A DNA stretch of 64,000 nucleotides from Ruegeria meonggei (lineage in GTDB: Bacteria > Pseudomonadota > Alphaproteobacteria > Rhodobacterales > Rhodobacteraceae): NCBI RefSeq assembly GCF_900172215.1, contig NZ_FWFP01000001.1:124001-188000 (forward strand). Direction: 5' to 3'. The stretch's first letter is position 1, and every line of letters starts with the position of its first letter. Made by a program: the position numbers and the translations under genes. The notes beneath the pieces are model-generated. The model did no database searches and was not told the DNA's origin. It was given only the letters and a program-made list of their open reading frames with translations. Positions 26,934 to 36,626 of the stretch are shown here, in pieces.

Positions 26934-28343
26934 TCACTCCGCCGGTTCTGGCTCATCTAGTTGCGCCACGCGGGCACCGGATTTATTCGAGGTCACAACC
27001 CCCAGCGATTTCAGCTTGCGGTGCAGCGCACTGCGCTCCATCCCGACAAAGCTGGCCGTGCGGCTGATATTGCCCCCGAACCGGTTGATCTGGGTTAGAA
27101 GGTACTCACGCTCGAACGCCTCGCGCGCTTCGCGCAGGGGCAAGGTTGCAAGGGCGCCAGACAAAACCACACGACCCGACTCGTCTGTCTTTTCTTCCTC
27201 AGTTGGAAGTTCCTTGGCCTCAATCGGCCCGCTTCCGTCACCCAGGATCAGCACACGCTCAATCAAGTTCTTCAGCTGACGTACGTTCCCAGGCCAAGTC
27301 ATTGTCTGCAACAAGGCGACAGATTCCTCCGAGATTTCACGCATGTTCAGGCCCTGGGTTTCATGACACATCTCAATGAAATGTTGTGCCAGAACTGGGA
27401 TGTCTTCGCGCCGCTCTTCCAGCGAAGGCACTGCGATCGGCACCACGTTCAGCCGGTGATACAATTCTTCACGAAACCGGTCGGCGGCGATTTCCTCTTC
27501 CAGATCGCGATTGGTCGACGAGATGACCCGCAGATCAACGCGCACCTTGTCCGAACCTCCTACGCGCTGAAACTGCTGATCAACCAGCACACGCAGGATC
27601 TTGGATTGGGTACCCAGCGGCATATCGGCCACTTCGTCGAAATAGATCAGACCGCCATGGGCCTCTTCCAGCAGACCCGATTCAATACCGCGTTCTGTGG
27701 ATTCACGCCCAAACAGCACCTCTTCGACCCGCTCGGGTTCAATCCCGGCACAGTTCACGGTCACAAAAGGCGCGTTCGCCCGGTTTGAATGCGCATGAAT
27801 ATAGCGGGCCGCAATTTCCTTGCCCGAGCCCGCCGGGCCGCTCAGCATCACGCGGCCGTTTGACTTGGTGACCTTGTCCAGTTGGCTTTGCATCGCCCGG
27901 AACGAAGCCGACTTGCCAATCATATCCGAATTGGTGACCTCTTTGCGCTTCAGCGAGGCATTCTCGCGGCGCAGGCGAGAGGTCTCCATCGCACGTCGAA
28001 TGACCACCATCAACTGGTCTATATTAAAGGGCTTTTCGATAAAATCGTAGGCCCCCTGTTTGATTGCCGCCACCGCAATTTCGATGTTGCCGTGACCGGA
28101 AATGATTACCACCGGCACATCGGGGTTGTCGCGCTTGACCGATTTCAGGATGTCGATTCCGTCCATGCGGCTGTCTTTCAGCCAGATATCCAGGATCAGC
28201 AGTCCCGGCGGCTCGGCGTTGATCGACGACATACACTCGTCCGAGTTTGCCGCCAGCCGGGTTGAATAGCCTTCGTCCTCCAGAATGTCGGACACCAGTT
28301 CGCGAATATCGCGTTCGTCATCTACGATCAGAATGTCGCTCAT
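26934..28343 (-). CDS. ntrX: Nitrogen regulation response regulator NtrX
   Basis: 469 residues. Receiver domain with phospho-acceptor Asp52 (LLILDIWLKD), AAA+ domain with Walker A GPAGSGKE (169-176) and Walker B LIYFDE (232-237), and a C-terminal Fis-type helix-turn-helix (GGNISRTASFVGMERSALHR). It is the partner of NtrY, controlling nitrogen, redox and envelope genes in alphaproteobacteria. The sigma-54-contact motif GAFTGA is absent: LFGRESTERGIESG stands in its place. It starts two bases after ntrY. Confidence 0.95.
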   Translation of the reverse strand: MSDILIVDDERDIRELVSDILEDEGYSTRLAANSDECMSSINAEPPGLLILDIWLKDSRMDGIDILKSVKRDNPDVPVVIISGHGNIEIAVAAIKQGAYDFIEKPFNIDQLMVVIRRAMETSRLRRENASLKRKEVTNSDMIGKSASFRAMQSQLDKVTKSNGRVMLSGPAGSGKEIAARYIHAHSNRANAPFVTVNCAGIEPERVEEVLFGRESTERGIESGLLEEAHGGLIYFDEVADMPLGTQSKILRVLVDQQFQRVGGSDKVRVDLRVISSTNRDLEEEIAADRFREELYHRLNVVPIAVPSLEERREDIPVLAQHFIEMCHETQGLNMREISEESVALLQTMTWPGNVRQLKNLIERVLILGDGSGPIEAKELPTEEEKTDESGRVVLSGALATLPLREAREAFEREYLLTQINRFGGNISRTASFVGMERSALHRKLKSLGVVTSNKSGARVAQLDEPEPAE

Positions 28344-28345
28344 CT

Positions 28346-30628
28346 TTAGCCTGCTTTCAGTTTGTTTGATTGAATTGCCTGCTTCTGTGGCGCTGCGGTC
28401 GGGGACAAGCTTCCCCCATGTAAACGGATCACGGCCATTGCGCCAAAATGGTCCTGTCCGTCAAAGACGGGCGCATCCTCAAGTGTCAGCGCACCGCCAT
28501 GTTCTTCGATTATCTTTTTGACAATGGGCAGACCCAGACCGGTGCCCTCGTCCCGTGTCGTCACGTATGGTTCAAACAGCCGCGCTCTATCTTCAGGCAG
28601 GCCTATGCCGTTATCCGCGATGGTAATAACTGTCCCCGCCTCGTCGCTGGACACATCCACCTTGATCTGCGGCTTAAGGTTCTTTGGCGGGCCTTTTCTT
28701 TTCAAGGTCTCTATGGCCTCACCCGCGTTCTTGATCAGGTTGGTCAGCGCCTGGTTCAGCATCGTTGCATCCAGATCCGCCAGAACGGGCTGATCCGGCA
28801 GCTTCGCGTCAATCTGAACGTCCGGCTGCCCGGCCTGTTGCAGCAGAACTGCCTCGCGCACCAGCGCAACAATGTCTTCTTCGCGCCGAACCGGTTCAGG
28901 CATACGCGCGAATTTTGAGAATTCATCAACAATCCGTCGCAGGTCGTTGGTCTGCCGCACGATCACGTCGGTCATGGATTCGAGGCTGGAACAATCCTCT
29001 TCGTCCAGCTTGCGTGAGAACTTGCGCTTGATCCGCTCTGCGCTCAGTTGGATCGGGGTCAGCGGGTTCTTGATCTCATGCGCGATCCGCCGCGCGACAT
29101 CGCCCCAGGCGGCCATTCGTTGGGCGCTGACCAAATCGGTCACATCATCAAAGGCGACCACATAGCCTTCCAGGCCACCATCCTCACCCCGGCGGGTCGC
29201 CATTCGGACCAGCAGGTTTTCCAGCCGCCCCTTGCGGGACACTTTGATCTCTCCTTGAACGGCCTCTTGGGTCCCTGCCTTGAGACCTTCGAAAAGGGGC
29301 AGGAATTCCGGAACAGCAATACCGATGGCAAGCTGTTCATCTACCTGCGCCCAATCCAAAAGACGTTCAGCCGAACGGTTCACAAAGGTCACGCAACCAT
29401 CAGGATCAACACCGACAACACCAGACGTGACCGAACTGAGCACGGAGTCAAACAGGCGTCGGCGGCGTTCGATCTGACGGGTGTTTTCCAAAAGCGTGTC
29501 GCGCTGACCTTTAAGTTGACGCGTCATCTGATTGAAATAACGGCCTAACATGGCAATCTCGTCATCGTTGGCCTCTTCGATCACCTGCACGCCCAGGTCC
29601 CCGGCACCTACGCGCTGCGCCGCCGTGGTCAGACGACCTACAGGGCGCGACAGGCGTTCGGCAAACCACATACCCAGCGACATCGCCGCCAGGATAAGGA
29701 TCACCGCAAAACCCAGATACAACAGCCCGAACTCGAACAGCACCCTGCCCCGTTCGCTTTCCAACTGTTGGTAGAACTGCACTGTTTCCTTGGTGTCATC
29801 CAGCAACGTCAACAGCTGCCCGTCGACCTCGCGACTGACATACAGATAGCGGTCCAGATAGGCCTGCAACGGCACCAGCGCGCGGAATTCACTGTTCTGC
29901 CAGTCGGCAATGATCAGCAATCCGTCATCTGTGGCCGCAATAACCTGCTCAGGTGTGGGCGGTTCAAAGTTGAACAGGTAAGAACGGTCCCCGCGGGACT
30001 TAATCTCACCACTGCCATCAATCACATAAGCCTCACGCAAGCCACGCTGGATTTGCCCCTGCCCTTGCGCCAGCACCTCGCGCAGTTCCGCGTCCGAGAT
30101 GTAAAAATCCACTGCCCGGGCATTGTCCAAGAACCGCGCGAGCACAATTGCATCCTGCGTCAGGCCTTCACGGTGTTCCTGCTCATAGGCCTCGGCCGCT
30201 GTCAGAGAAGAGCCAACGACCTGCCGCACCCGGTCCGAAAACCACCCTTCAAGGCCGATATTCACCGTCAGACCAGCAAAAACCGCAACGGTCACAGTCG
30301 GCACCAGCGCCAACAGCGTAAAGGCACCAATCAACCTCAGGTGCAGACGCGATCCGGCTGATTTTGCCCGACGGGCCGCAATCAATGTCCCAACCTGGCC
30401 CAGAACAAGGCCCGCGACGACCAGCACGTACACAAGGTCTGCCAGAAGAATCAGCCGCAGCGTTGGCGCCGTCGCACCCAGATCAAACGGGCCAATGACC
30501 AGATAGGTTGCAAACGCCAAAATGGGACCCAGGAGAACCAGCCCCAAGGTACCAAAATTGCGCAGTCTTCGGGATTTCCGCCACCGATTGATCGCTGGAA
30601 TCGGCCCGCTCTGTGCCCGGGTTGCCAC
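28346..30628 (-). CDS. ntrY: Sensor histidine kinase NtrY
   Basis: 760 residues. Four N-terminal membrane helices enclose a periplasmic sensor region (to about residue 330). Then follow HAMP (RLSRPVGRLTTAAQRV), PAS (VLSSVTSGVVGVDPDGCVTFVN), HisKA with the H-box ARRIAHEIKNPLTPIQLSAE, and HATPase_c (NLIKNAGEAIE; DNGIGLPED; GTGLGLPIVKKI). It phosphorylates NtrX. It is separated by 99 bases from ntrC and two bases from ntrX. Confidence 0.95.
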   Translation of the reverse strand: MATRAQSGPIPAINRWRKSRRLRNFGTLGLVLLGPILAFATYLVIGPFDLGATAPTLRLILLADLVYVLVVAGLVLGQVGTLIAARRAKSAGSRLHLRLIGAFTLLALVPTVTVAVFAGLTVNIGLEGWFSDRVRQVVGSSLTAAEAYEQEHREGLTQDAIVLARFLDNARAVDFYISDAELREVLAQGQGQIQRGLREAYVIDGSGEIKSRGDRSYLFNFEPPTPEQVIAATDDGLLIIADWQNSEFRALVPLQAYLDRYLYVSREVDGQLLTLLDDTKETVQFYQQLESERGRVLFEFGLLYLGFAVILILAAMSLGMWFAERLSRPVGRLTTAAQRVGAGDLGVQVIEEANDDEIAMLGRYFNQMTRQLKGQRDTLLENTRQIERRRRLFDSVLSSVTSGVVGVDPDGCVTFVNRSAERLLDWAQVDEQLAIGIAVPEFLPLFEGLKAGTQEAVQGEIKVSRKGRLENLLVRMATRRGEDGGLEGYVVAFDDVTDLVSAQRMAAWGDVARRIAHEIKNPLTPIQLSAERIKRKFSRKLDEEDCSSLESMTDVIVRQTNDLRRIVDEFSKFARMPEPVRREEDIVALVREAVLLQQAGQPDVQIDAKLPDQPVLADLDATMLNQALTNLIKNAGEAIETLKRKGPPKNLKPQIKVDVSSDEAGTVITIADNGIGLPEDRARLFEPYVTTRDEGTGLGLPIVKKIIEEHGGALTLEDAPVFDGQDHFGAMAVIRLHGGSLSPTAAPQKQAIQSNKLKAG

Positions 30629-30727
30629 CGTCTGCCCTCATTCTGATGTGCCGCTTGCGCGGCTTACCGCCATATATCGTGGTCGTTGCCGGGAACGGAC
30701 CCGGATGCCACGGTTTGTGTGGCGATA

Positions 30728-32095
30728 TTACATCAGTTTGCGACGGCGTGTCACCTGAATATCTAAATCTGTAATCTTTTTTCTCAGCGTATTTCTGTTG
30801 ATCCCCAGCAGATCGGCACATTTCGCCTGATTTCCGCCGGTTGCGTCCAACGCAAGTTCGATCAGAGGGGCTTCAACCTCGCGCAGGATCCGCTGATACA
30901 GGCCTGGTGGGGGCAGTAAATTCCCGTGCAGGTCGAAATACCGGCGCAAATGTCGCTCGACCGAGGCCGAAAGTTTCTCGCGTTCGCCATCACCCAGAAT
31001 CGGTTCCGCCTCGGGCTGGCTGCCGAGAACCATTTCCACCTCTGCCTTTGAAATCTCATCCGCGCGGCTGGTCAGACTGAGGCGGCGAATAGCGTTTTCC
31101 AACTGCCGTACATTGCCAGGCCAGGAATACCGGCGCACCAGTTCAACCGCGTCGGGGCTGAGCCAACGTTTTGCGCCATGCTCACGCTCTTCCCTTGCCA
31201 GGAAATGATCAGCAAGCAAGGTGATATCGTCCACCCTCTCGCGCAGGGCCGGCACATGCACAGTCGCACCGCACAGCCGGTAATACAGGTCCTGACGAAC
31301 ACGCCCGTTTTCCATAGCCTCGGTCATGTCCGATTGACTGGTGGCCATGAAACGCGGCACGTGATCGCCGGGGGTGTCCATCATCCGCACGATACGGGCC
31401 TGAAGCTCATCCTCGATATCTGCGATCTCATCGATCAACAGCGTTCCGCCCCGCACCCGCGCCATTACCCGCGCCGGGCCTTCCAGATCGCGCAGTTCTG
31501 CTGCCGTAGCGGTCACGAACGGTAATGTGCGGCGGTCTGAAAAATCGTGAATAGCACGTGAAATCAAAGACTTGCCCGTGCCACTTTCACCGGAAATCAT
31601 CACCGACAGATCAGTGTTCATCACCCGCGCCACAAGCCGGTACAACGCCTGCATAACGGGCGTTCGACCCACCAGAGGTAGCTCTTCGGGGCGATCCCCG
31701 GTTGTTTCCGCCACTTCCGCCTGCACGCGTTGCTTTTGGTCCAACGCCCGCGCTGTGCGTTTCATCAAATCAGGCAAATCGAACGGCTTGGGCAGATAGT
31801 CATACGCATCCGCCTCGGCCGCCTGAATCGCCGTCATAATAGTGTTCTGGGCCGAGATCACGATGACAGGCAGTCCGGGCCGGTCCTGAGCAATCTTTGG
31901 CAGCATCTCCAACCCGTTCCCGTCCGGCATGACCACATCCGAGATCACCACATCGCCTTTGCCTTCACCCACCCATCGCATCAGTGTTGTCAGCGAAGAG
32001 GTCGCGTGCACCTTGCACCCGGCGCGTGTCAGGGCCTGGGTCAGAACGGTGCGGATCGTGCGGTCGTCATCTGCGACCAGTACTGTGCCATCCAT
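30728..32095 (-). CDS. ntrC: Nitrogen regulation response regulator NtrC, GAFTGA-less
   Basis: 455 residues. Receiver domain with Asp53 ([11 protein letters not shown]), AAA+ domain with Walker A GESGTGKS (169-176) and Walker B GGTLLIDE (216-223), and a C-terminal Fis helix-turn-helix ([20 protein letters not shown]). Only about 22 residues separate the PFVTA strand from Walker B, against about 45-50 in enteric NtrC. The whole GAFTGA loop is missing. Rhodobacter capsulatus NtrC shares this feature and works with sigma-70 polymerase. Likely targets include glnB/glnA, amt and nitrogen-source genes. Confidence 0.95.
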   Translation of the reverse strand: MDGTVLVADDDRTIRTVLTQALTRAGCKVHATSSLTTLMRWVGEGKGDVVISDVVMPDGNGLEMLPKIAQDRPGLPVIVISAQNTIMTAIQAAEADAYDYLPKPFDLPDLMKRTARALDQKQRVQAEVAETTGDRPEELPLVGRTPVMQALYRLVARVMNTDLSVMISGESGTGKSLISRAIHDFSDRRTLPFVTATAAELRDLEGPARVMARVRGGTLLIDEIADIEDELQARIVRMMDTPGDHVPRFMATSQSDMTEAMENGRVRQDLYYRLCGATVHVPALRERVDDITLLADHFLAREEREHGAKRWLSPDAVELVRRYSWPGNVRQLENAIRRLSLTSRADEISKAEVEMVLGSQPEAEPILGDGEREKLSASVERHLRRYFDLHGNLLPPPGLYQRILREVEAPLIELALDATGGNQAKCADLLGINRNTLRKKITDLDIQVTRRRKLM

Positions 32096-32137
32096 CGGGT
32101 GCTCTCCTTGTTCCTGCTCTTGTCGGCGTGTGTCTTC

Positions 32138-33205
32138 TCATGTTGTTTCACTCGGTGCCCGCCTGAGAGACAAGCGAAACACGGTACGCCCCGGAACCGA
32201 GTCAGCCGAAATCCAGCCTTTGTGGTCCGAGATAATTTTACTGACCAGCGCCAGCCCCAGGCCGGTGCCGTTTTCCTTGCCCGATACAAACGGATCAAAG
32301 ATATCACCGCGGATTTTTTCTGGCAGACCCGGACCGTCATCGATGATCTCGATCTGCAAAGGCAGGGAATGGCCCGATCCGTCACTGCGGCGCAGGCGGA
32401 AGGAATGTTCGAAATATGTTCGCAGCCGAATTTTCCCCCCCTTGGGATCGGCCGCCTCGGAGGCGTTTTTCAGCAGGTTCAGCACCACCTGCAGGAACTG
32501 ATCCGGGTCCCCATAAGCCAACGGCAAGGACGGGTCATAATCCTCAATAATGGTCATATGAGCACCAAAGCCCAGCAGCGCCGACCGCCGCGCACGGTCC
32601 AGAACGTCGTGGATATTGACTGGCTTGAAATCGGGCTCTGAGAGATTTCCGAACTGCTCGACCTGTTCCAGAAGTTTCACGATTCGGCGGCTTTCTTCCA
32701 CGATAAGATCTGTAAGTTCAAGGTCTTGCTGCGAGATATTCATGCTGAGCAATTGTGCAGCACCAGTGATTCCAGCCAGCGGGTTTTTGATCTCATGCGC
32801 CAACATCTCGGCCATGCCGATGGCCGACTGGGCTGCGGATTTTACCGTATTACCCCCGGTCATCCGCCCTGCCAATTCACGCGGCGAGATGATCATAATC
32901 ATCGATCCAGGATGCCCGGCCAATGGTGCGATCTGTAGCGCGCATTGCAGCGGTGCCCGATTGCCCGAGCCCACGTCCACGTCGTTGACAAACAGCGGTG
33001 TTCCCTGCTGTCGGGCCCTCAAAAAAGACTCTTCCAACGGTGCATCAACCGCAATCTGATCCCAGACTGGGTGCCCGATCACCGCCTTGCGGGATGCGTT
33101 CAGGAATCCTTCACCTGCCGAGTTCACATCTGTAATCCGGTCTTCGGTATCAATGATGAAGGCCGGAACCGGCAACGAGGTCCAAATGTTCTGGTCCGAG
33201 GTCAT
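32138..33205 (-). CDS. ntrB: Nitrogen regulation sensor kinase NtrB
   Basis: 355 residues, soluble. An N-terminal PAS domain (ITDVNSAGEGFLNASRKA) is followed by HisKA with MLAHEIKNPLAGITGAAQLL and a HATPase domain (VLNLLKNASEAA; DDGPGLPE; GTGLGLALVSKI). PII proteins control its kinase/phosphatase balance toward NtrC according to nitrogen status. Its ATG overlaps the dusB stop by four bases, and ntrC follows after 42 bases. Confidence 0.95.
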   Translation of the reverse strand: MTSDQNIWTSLPVPAFIIDTEDRITDVNSAGEGFLNASRKAVIGHPVWDQIAVDAPLEESFLRARQQGTPLFVNDVDVGSGNRAPLQCALQIAPLAGHPGSMIMIISPRELAGRMTGGNTVKSAAQSAIGMAEMLAHEIKNPLAGITGAAQLLSMNISQQDLELTDLIVEESRRIVKLLEQVEQFGNLSEPDFKPVNIHDVLDRARRSALLGFGAHMTIIEDYDPSLPLAYGDPDQFLQVVLNLLKNASEAADPKGGKIRLRTYFEHSFRLRRSDGSGHSLPLQIEIIDDGPGLPEKIRGDIFDPFVSGKENGTGLGLALVSKIISDHKGWISADSVPGRTVFRLSLRRAPSETT

Positions 33206-34185
33206 GCGGCCACCTCGGCACCGGCATTCAAGGCGTCCCCGAGTATTCCCAGCACCTCGTCCGTATCGCGTGAGGTCAGAACAGCCCGACGCAGAGCAGC
33301 GGGTGTGGCAGTTTCATCCATGTACCACCCCAGATGTTTGCGCGCGACACGCAGGCCCAGATCAGTACCGTAGAATCCAAGCATCGCCTGATAGTGCGCA
33401 CGCACCATGTCGATCAAATCGGGTCCCGTTGGAACAACCGGCGCGCCTGTCCCAAACAGGTCGTGACAAACCTGAGCCAGCAGCCAGGGCTTGCCCTGTG
33501 CCCCCCGCCCGATCATCACGCCATCTGAACCCGAATGCGCCAATGCGATGCGCGCTGCGGCGGTATCCACGATGTCACCATTGGCAATGACCGGAATCGA
33601 CACTGCCTCTTTCACTGCCCGGATCGCGTGCCAATCCGCGTGACCCTTGTAGAATTGGCAGCGGGTGCGCCCGTGGATCGTGACCATACTGATGCCAGCC
33701 TCTTGTGCGCGCCGCGCCACGTCCGGCGCATTCAACAGCTTGTCGTCCCAACCCAAACGCGTCTTCAGCGTCACCGGCACGTCGACGGCCTCGACCACCG
33801 CCTCGATCAGCGTCAGCGCATGATCAGGGGTCTTCAGCAGAGCGGAACCGGAATACCCGTTTGTGACCTTTTTGGCCGGGCATCCCATGTTGATATCAAT
33901 CACCCGCGCACCACGGTCTGCAACCTGCCGGGCGGCCTCGGCCATCCAATGCGCCTCGCGCCCGGCAAGTTGCACGGCTGTGTTTTCGACGTCCGCGGAC
34001 AGCTCGGCCCGTTCGCGCACGCCCGGCTTGGCCTGCACCATTTCCTGGCTGGCAACCATTTCGCTGACGACCATCCCTGCGCCAAAGCGCATCACCAGAT
34101 CGCGAAAGGGTCGGTCGGTGATTCCGGCCATCGGGGCCAGCATCACCGGCGGGTTCAGATCTTTGTTAGAGAGCAGCAGAGTCAA
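33202..34185 (-). CDS. dusB: tRNA-dihydrouridine synthase DusB (NifR3 family)
   Basis: About 327 residues. FMN enzyme that reduces specific uridines in tRNA. Seen: VMLAPMAGITDRPFR at the N-terminus, the active-site cysteine in NMGCPAKKV, the TIHGRTRCQFYKG segment, NGDIVDT and MIGRGAQGKPW. I place the start at a TTG (34183-34185) with AAGGA 9 bases upstream, because the open frame back to an ATG at 34260 adds residues unlike the family. It is the first gene of the nifR3-ntrBC operon and overlaps ntrB. Confidence 0.92.
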   Translation of the reverse strand: MTLLLSNKDLNPPVMLAPMAGITDRPFRDLVMRFGAGMVVSEMVASQEMVQAKPGVRERAELSADVENTAVQLAGREAHWMAEAARQVADRGARVIDINMGCPAKKVTNGYSGSALLKTPDHALTLIEAVVEAVDVPVTLKTRLGWDDKLLNAPDVARRAQEAGISMVTIHGRTRCQFYKGHADWHAIRAVKEAVSIPVIANGDIVDTAAARIALAHSGSDGVMIGRGAQGKPWLLAQVCHDLFGTGAPVVPTGPDLIDMVRAHYQAMLGFYGTDLGLRVARKHLGWYMDETATPAALRRAVLTSRDTDEVLGILGDALNAGAEVAA

Positions 34186-34369
34186 CGTGCTTAATCCTTG
34201 GGCAGTTGCGGCTTTGATATCGAATTCCGCGCATATGAACAACAAATCGGCGGCCAGCAAGCCCGCAAAATCATCACTTGCCTATTTTTTAGGCAGCTTA
34301 ACGCAGGTGATTGCCTCTGTATTCACCGCACCCTAAACATTGCCCTTAGATCACCGGAGAAACCGCCCC

Positions 34370-35500
34370 ATGACTACCGCCGCCATTATCGTTGCCGCAG
34401 GACGTGGATTGCGCGCCGGGGGAGGTGTTCCGAAACAGTGGCGACCGCTTGCGGGCCGCCGTGTCGCGGATTGGACGATTAAGCGTTTCTGCGGGCAAGT
34501 CGACCACGTCGTTCTGGTCCTGTCCGAAGATGACGACGACGCGTGGGCGGAATTCCAGGACAGCCCATTGATCTTGACCAAAGGTGGCCGTGACCGGGCC
34601 GGGTCCGTGCGCAACGGGTTGCAGGTGCTGGACGGGATGTCAGTCACCAACGTCCTGATCCACGATGTTGCCCGGCCCTGCGTGTCCTCTGAGACCATTC
34701 AACAGGTCCTGACCGCGCTACAAGAGCATCCCGCCGCCGCGCCCGGGCTAGCTGTCACCGATGCGCTGTGGACTGTGGATGGGTCCGTTGTAACCGGAAC
34801 ACAGGATCGGGCGGGTCTTTTTGCGGCGCAAACCCCGCAGGGTTTTCACTATGACTCGATTGTTGCGGCACATAAGACGCATCCAGGCGGTGCTGCGGAC
34901 GATGTCGAAGTTGCTCGCGCGGCGGGCATGGATGTAGCCATCGTGCAAGGCGATGCGGATAACATCAAAATCACACGGCCCGAGGATTTTGCCCGGGCGG
35001 AACGCATATTGGGAACGGATATGGATGTAAGGTTGGGCAACGGGTACGACGTACACCGATTTGGTGATGGGGATCATGTGATCTTGTGCGGAGTGAAAGT
35101 ACCGCATGACCGTAGCCTTCAAGGCCATTCGGACGCGGATGTTGGTATGCACGCAGTCACCGACGCAATTTACGGCGCGTTGGCGCAGGGTGATATAGGT
35201 CAGCACTTCCCGCCCTCAGACCCGCAATGGAAAGGCGCCGCCAGCGAGATTTTCCTGCGCCACGCGGTCGAATTGGCTGGGCAAATGGGATATTGCATCT
35301 CGAATATCGACTGCACATTGGTCTGCGAATTCCCAAAGATTGGCCCGCATGCGCCCGCAATGCGCGCGGAGATGGCGCGTATTATGGGGCTGCACGGTGA
35401 TCAGGTCTCGGTCAAGGCGACAACGTCGGAACGGTTGGGCTTTACCGGCCGCAGCGAAGGTATTGCGTCGCTGGCCACGGCCTGTCTGGTGAAATCATGA
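34370..35500 (+). CDS. ispDF: Bifunctional IspD/IspF enzyme (non-mevalonate isoprenoid pathway)
   Basis: 376 residues from the ATG at 34370; an upstream in-frame ATG at 34340 is less likely. The N-terminal half is 2-C-methyl-D-erythritol 4-phosphate cytidylyltransferase ([21 protein letters not shown]). The C-terminal half is 2,4-cyclodiphosphate synthase ([37 protein letters not shown]). It carries out two non-consecutive steps of the MEP pathway, as in other alphaproteobacterial IspDF fusions. Its stop overlaps the pgpA start by four bases. Confidence 0.96.
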   Translation: MTTAAIIVAAGRGLRAGGGVPKQWRPLAGRRVADWTIKRFCGQVDHVVLVLSEDDDDAWAEFQDSPLILTKGGRDRAGSVRNGLQVLDGMSVTNVLIHDVARPCVSSETIQQVLTALQEHPAAAPGLAVTDALWTVDGSVVTGTQDRAGLFAAQTPQGFHYDSIVAAHKTHPGGAADDVEVARAAGMDVAIVQGDADNIKITRPEDFARAERILGTDMDVRLGNGYDVHRFGDGDHVILCGVKVPHDRSLQGHSDADVGMHAVTDAIYGALAQGDIGQHFPPSDPQWKGAASEIFLRHAVELAGQMGYCISNIDCTLVCEFPKIGPHAPAMRAEMARIMGLHGDQVSVKATTSERLGFTGRSEGIASLATACLVKS

Positions 35501-35994
35501 CCGCAGCTCAGTGGATCGGAACCGTTTGCGGCGTCGGATACCTGCGCCCCGCGCCGGGCACATGGGGATCACTGGCCGCCCTGCCCCTAGCCTGGGGTCT
35601 GCACATGTTGGGCGGCTTTCCCCTGCTGGCTCTCGCCACTGTTGCGGTTTTCTTTGGCGGGCTTTGGGCCACGCGGGCGATGACAGCAGGCAAAGAAAAC
35701 CACGACCCGTCCGAGATTGTCATCGATGAGGTCGCAGGACAGTTCATCGCTTTATGGGCTATTTCATACCCGTCCTGGGCCCATGGGATTGAGATCACCG
35801 CTCTGTGGCCCGGCTGGGTGGCCGGTTTCCTGCTGTTCCGACTGTTCGATATCACCAAACCCGGCCCGGTCGGCTGGGCCGATCGGCGCAATGACGCGAT
35901 GGGCGTTATGCTGGACGACGTGATTGCCGGTGTGTTTGCAGCGATTGGCGTACTGATCCTGGCTGGCATTACACATGGGATACTGGGCCTGTGA
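35497..35994 (+). CDS. pgpA: Phosphatidylglycerophosphatase A
   Basis: 165 residues with several membrane helices. Dephosphorylates phosphatidylglycerol phosphate in the inner membrane. Seen: [16 protein letters not shown] at the N-terminus, the catalytic acidic motif [17 protein letters not shown], and [17 protein letters not shown] toward the C-terminus. It overlaps ispDF and the following pncC gene by four bases on both sides, forming a tightly coupled trio. Confidence 0.94.
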   Translation: MTAAQWIGTVCGVGYLRPAPGTWGSLAALPLAWGLHMLGGFPLLALATVAVFFGGLWATRAMTAGKENHDPSEIVIDEVAGQFIALWAISYPSWAHGIEITALWPGWVAGFLLFRLFDITKPGPVGWADRRNDAMGVMLDDVIAGVFAAIGVLILAGITHGILGL

Positions 35995-36467
35995 CCGTTG
36001 CTCAACTTCTTGACCGCGCCAAGGCGCAGCAGGTGATGATCGCCACCGCCGAAAGCTGCACTGGCGGTATGGTCGCCGCCGCGTTGACGGACATTCCCGG
36101 CAGCTCTGCCGTGGTCGAGCGGGGCTTTGTCACCTACACCAACACCGCCAAACAGCAGATGCTGGGCGTACTGGCCGAAACTCTGGACACCCACGGCGCT
36201 GTGTCCGAAGAGGTTGCCCGCGAAATGGCCCTAGGAGCTTTGCGGAACTCTGGCGCGCAATTGGCCGTGTCCGTAACCGGGATCGCAGGCCCTGGCGGGT
36301 CCGAGTACAAGCCCGAAGGGCGTGTCTGTTTTGGGCTGGCCGTCAGCGGGGAACCAACCGTGACGGAAACCGTCGAATTCGGAGCACTTGGCCGCGACAA
36401 TGTTCGCCGTGCGGCACGGGACCACGCGCTGGATCTGTTGTCTCAGGGCCTTTCCTACGATGCCTAA
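35991..36467 (+). CDS. pncC: CinA C-terminal family nicotinamide-nucleotide amidohydrolase
   Basis: 158 residues. A stand-alone CinA C-terminal domain that deamidates nicotinamide mononucleotide back to nicotinic acid mononucleotide in NAD recycling. Seen: ATAESCTGGMVAAALTDIPG at residues 14-33, GFVTYTNTAKQ and VTGIAGPGG. The N-terminal molybdopterin-like domain of full CinA is absent, as in PncC. It overlaps pgpA by four bases. Confidence 0.92.
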   Translation: MTVAQLLDRAKAQQVMIATAESCTGGMVAAALTDIPGSSAVVERGFVTYTNTAKQQMLGVLAETLDTHGAVSEEVAREMALGALRNSGAQLAVSVTGIAGPGGSEYKPEGRVCFGLAVSGEPTVTETVEFGALGRDNVRRAARDHALDLLSQGLSYDA

Positions 36468-36626
36468 TATTAAGGCAAATCACACAACATGACGCTCATT
36501 TAATCACCGGTTAGCAAAAAGCCCTATAAACAGGCGTGCTTTTTGGGGTTTGCCTCTTTTTTCCCCGCCCGCTCTGCGCTTCAACCCGCGCCAAGCAAGT
36601 TGAAGACGCAAAGAGGAGACCGGCAG

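Noticed and set aside
36468..36626. Searched the amt upstream region for a sigma-54 promoter or NtrC site
   Set aside because: No TGGCAC-N5-TTGC or TGCACC-N5-GGTGCA pattern found; consistent with the GAFTGA-less NtrC.
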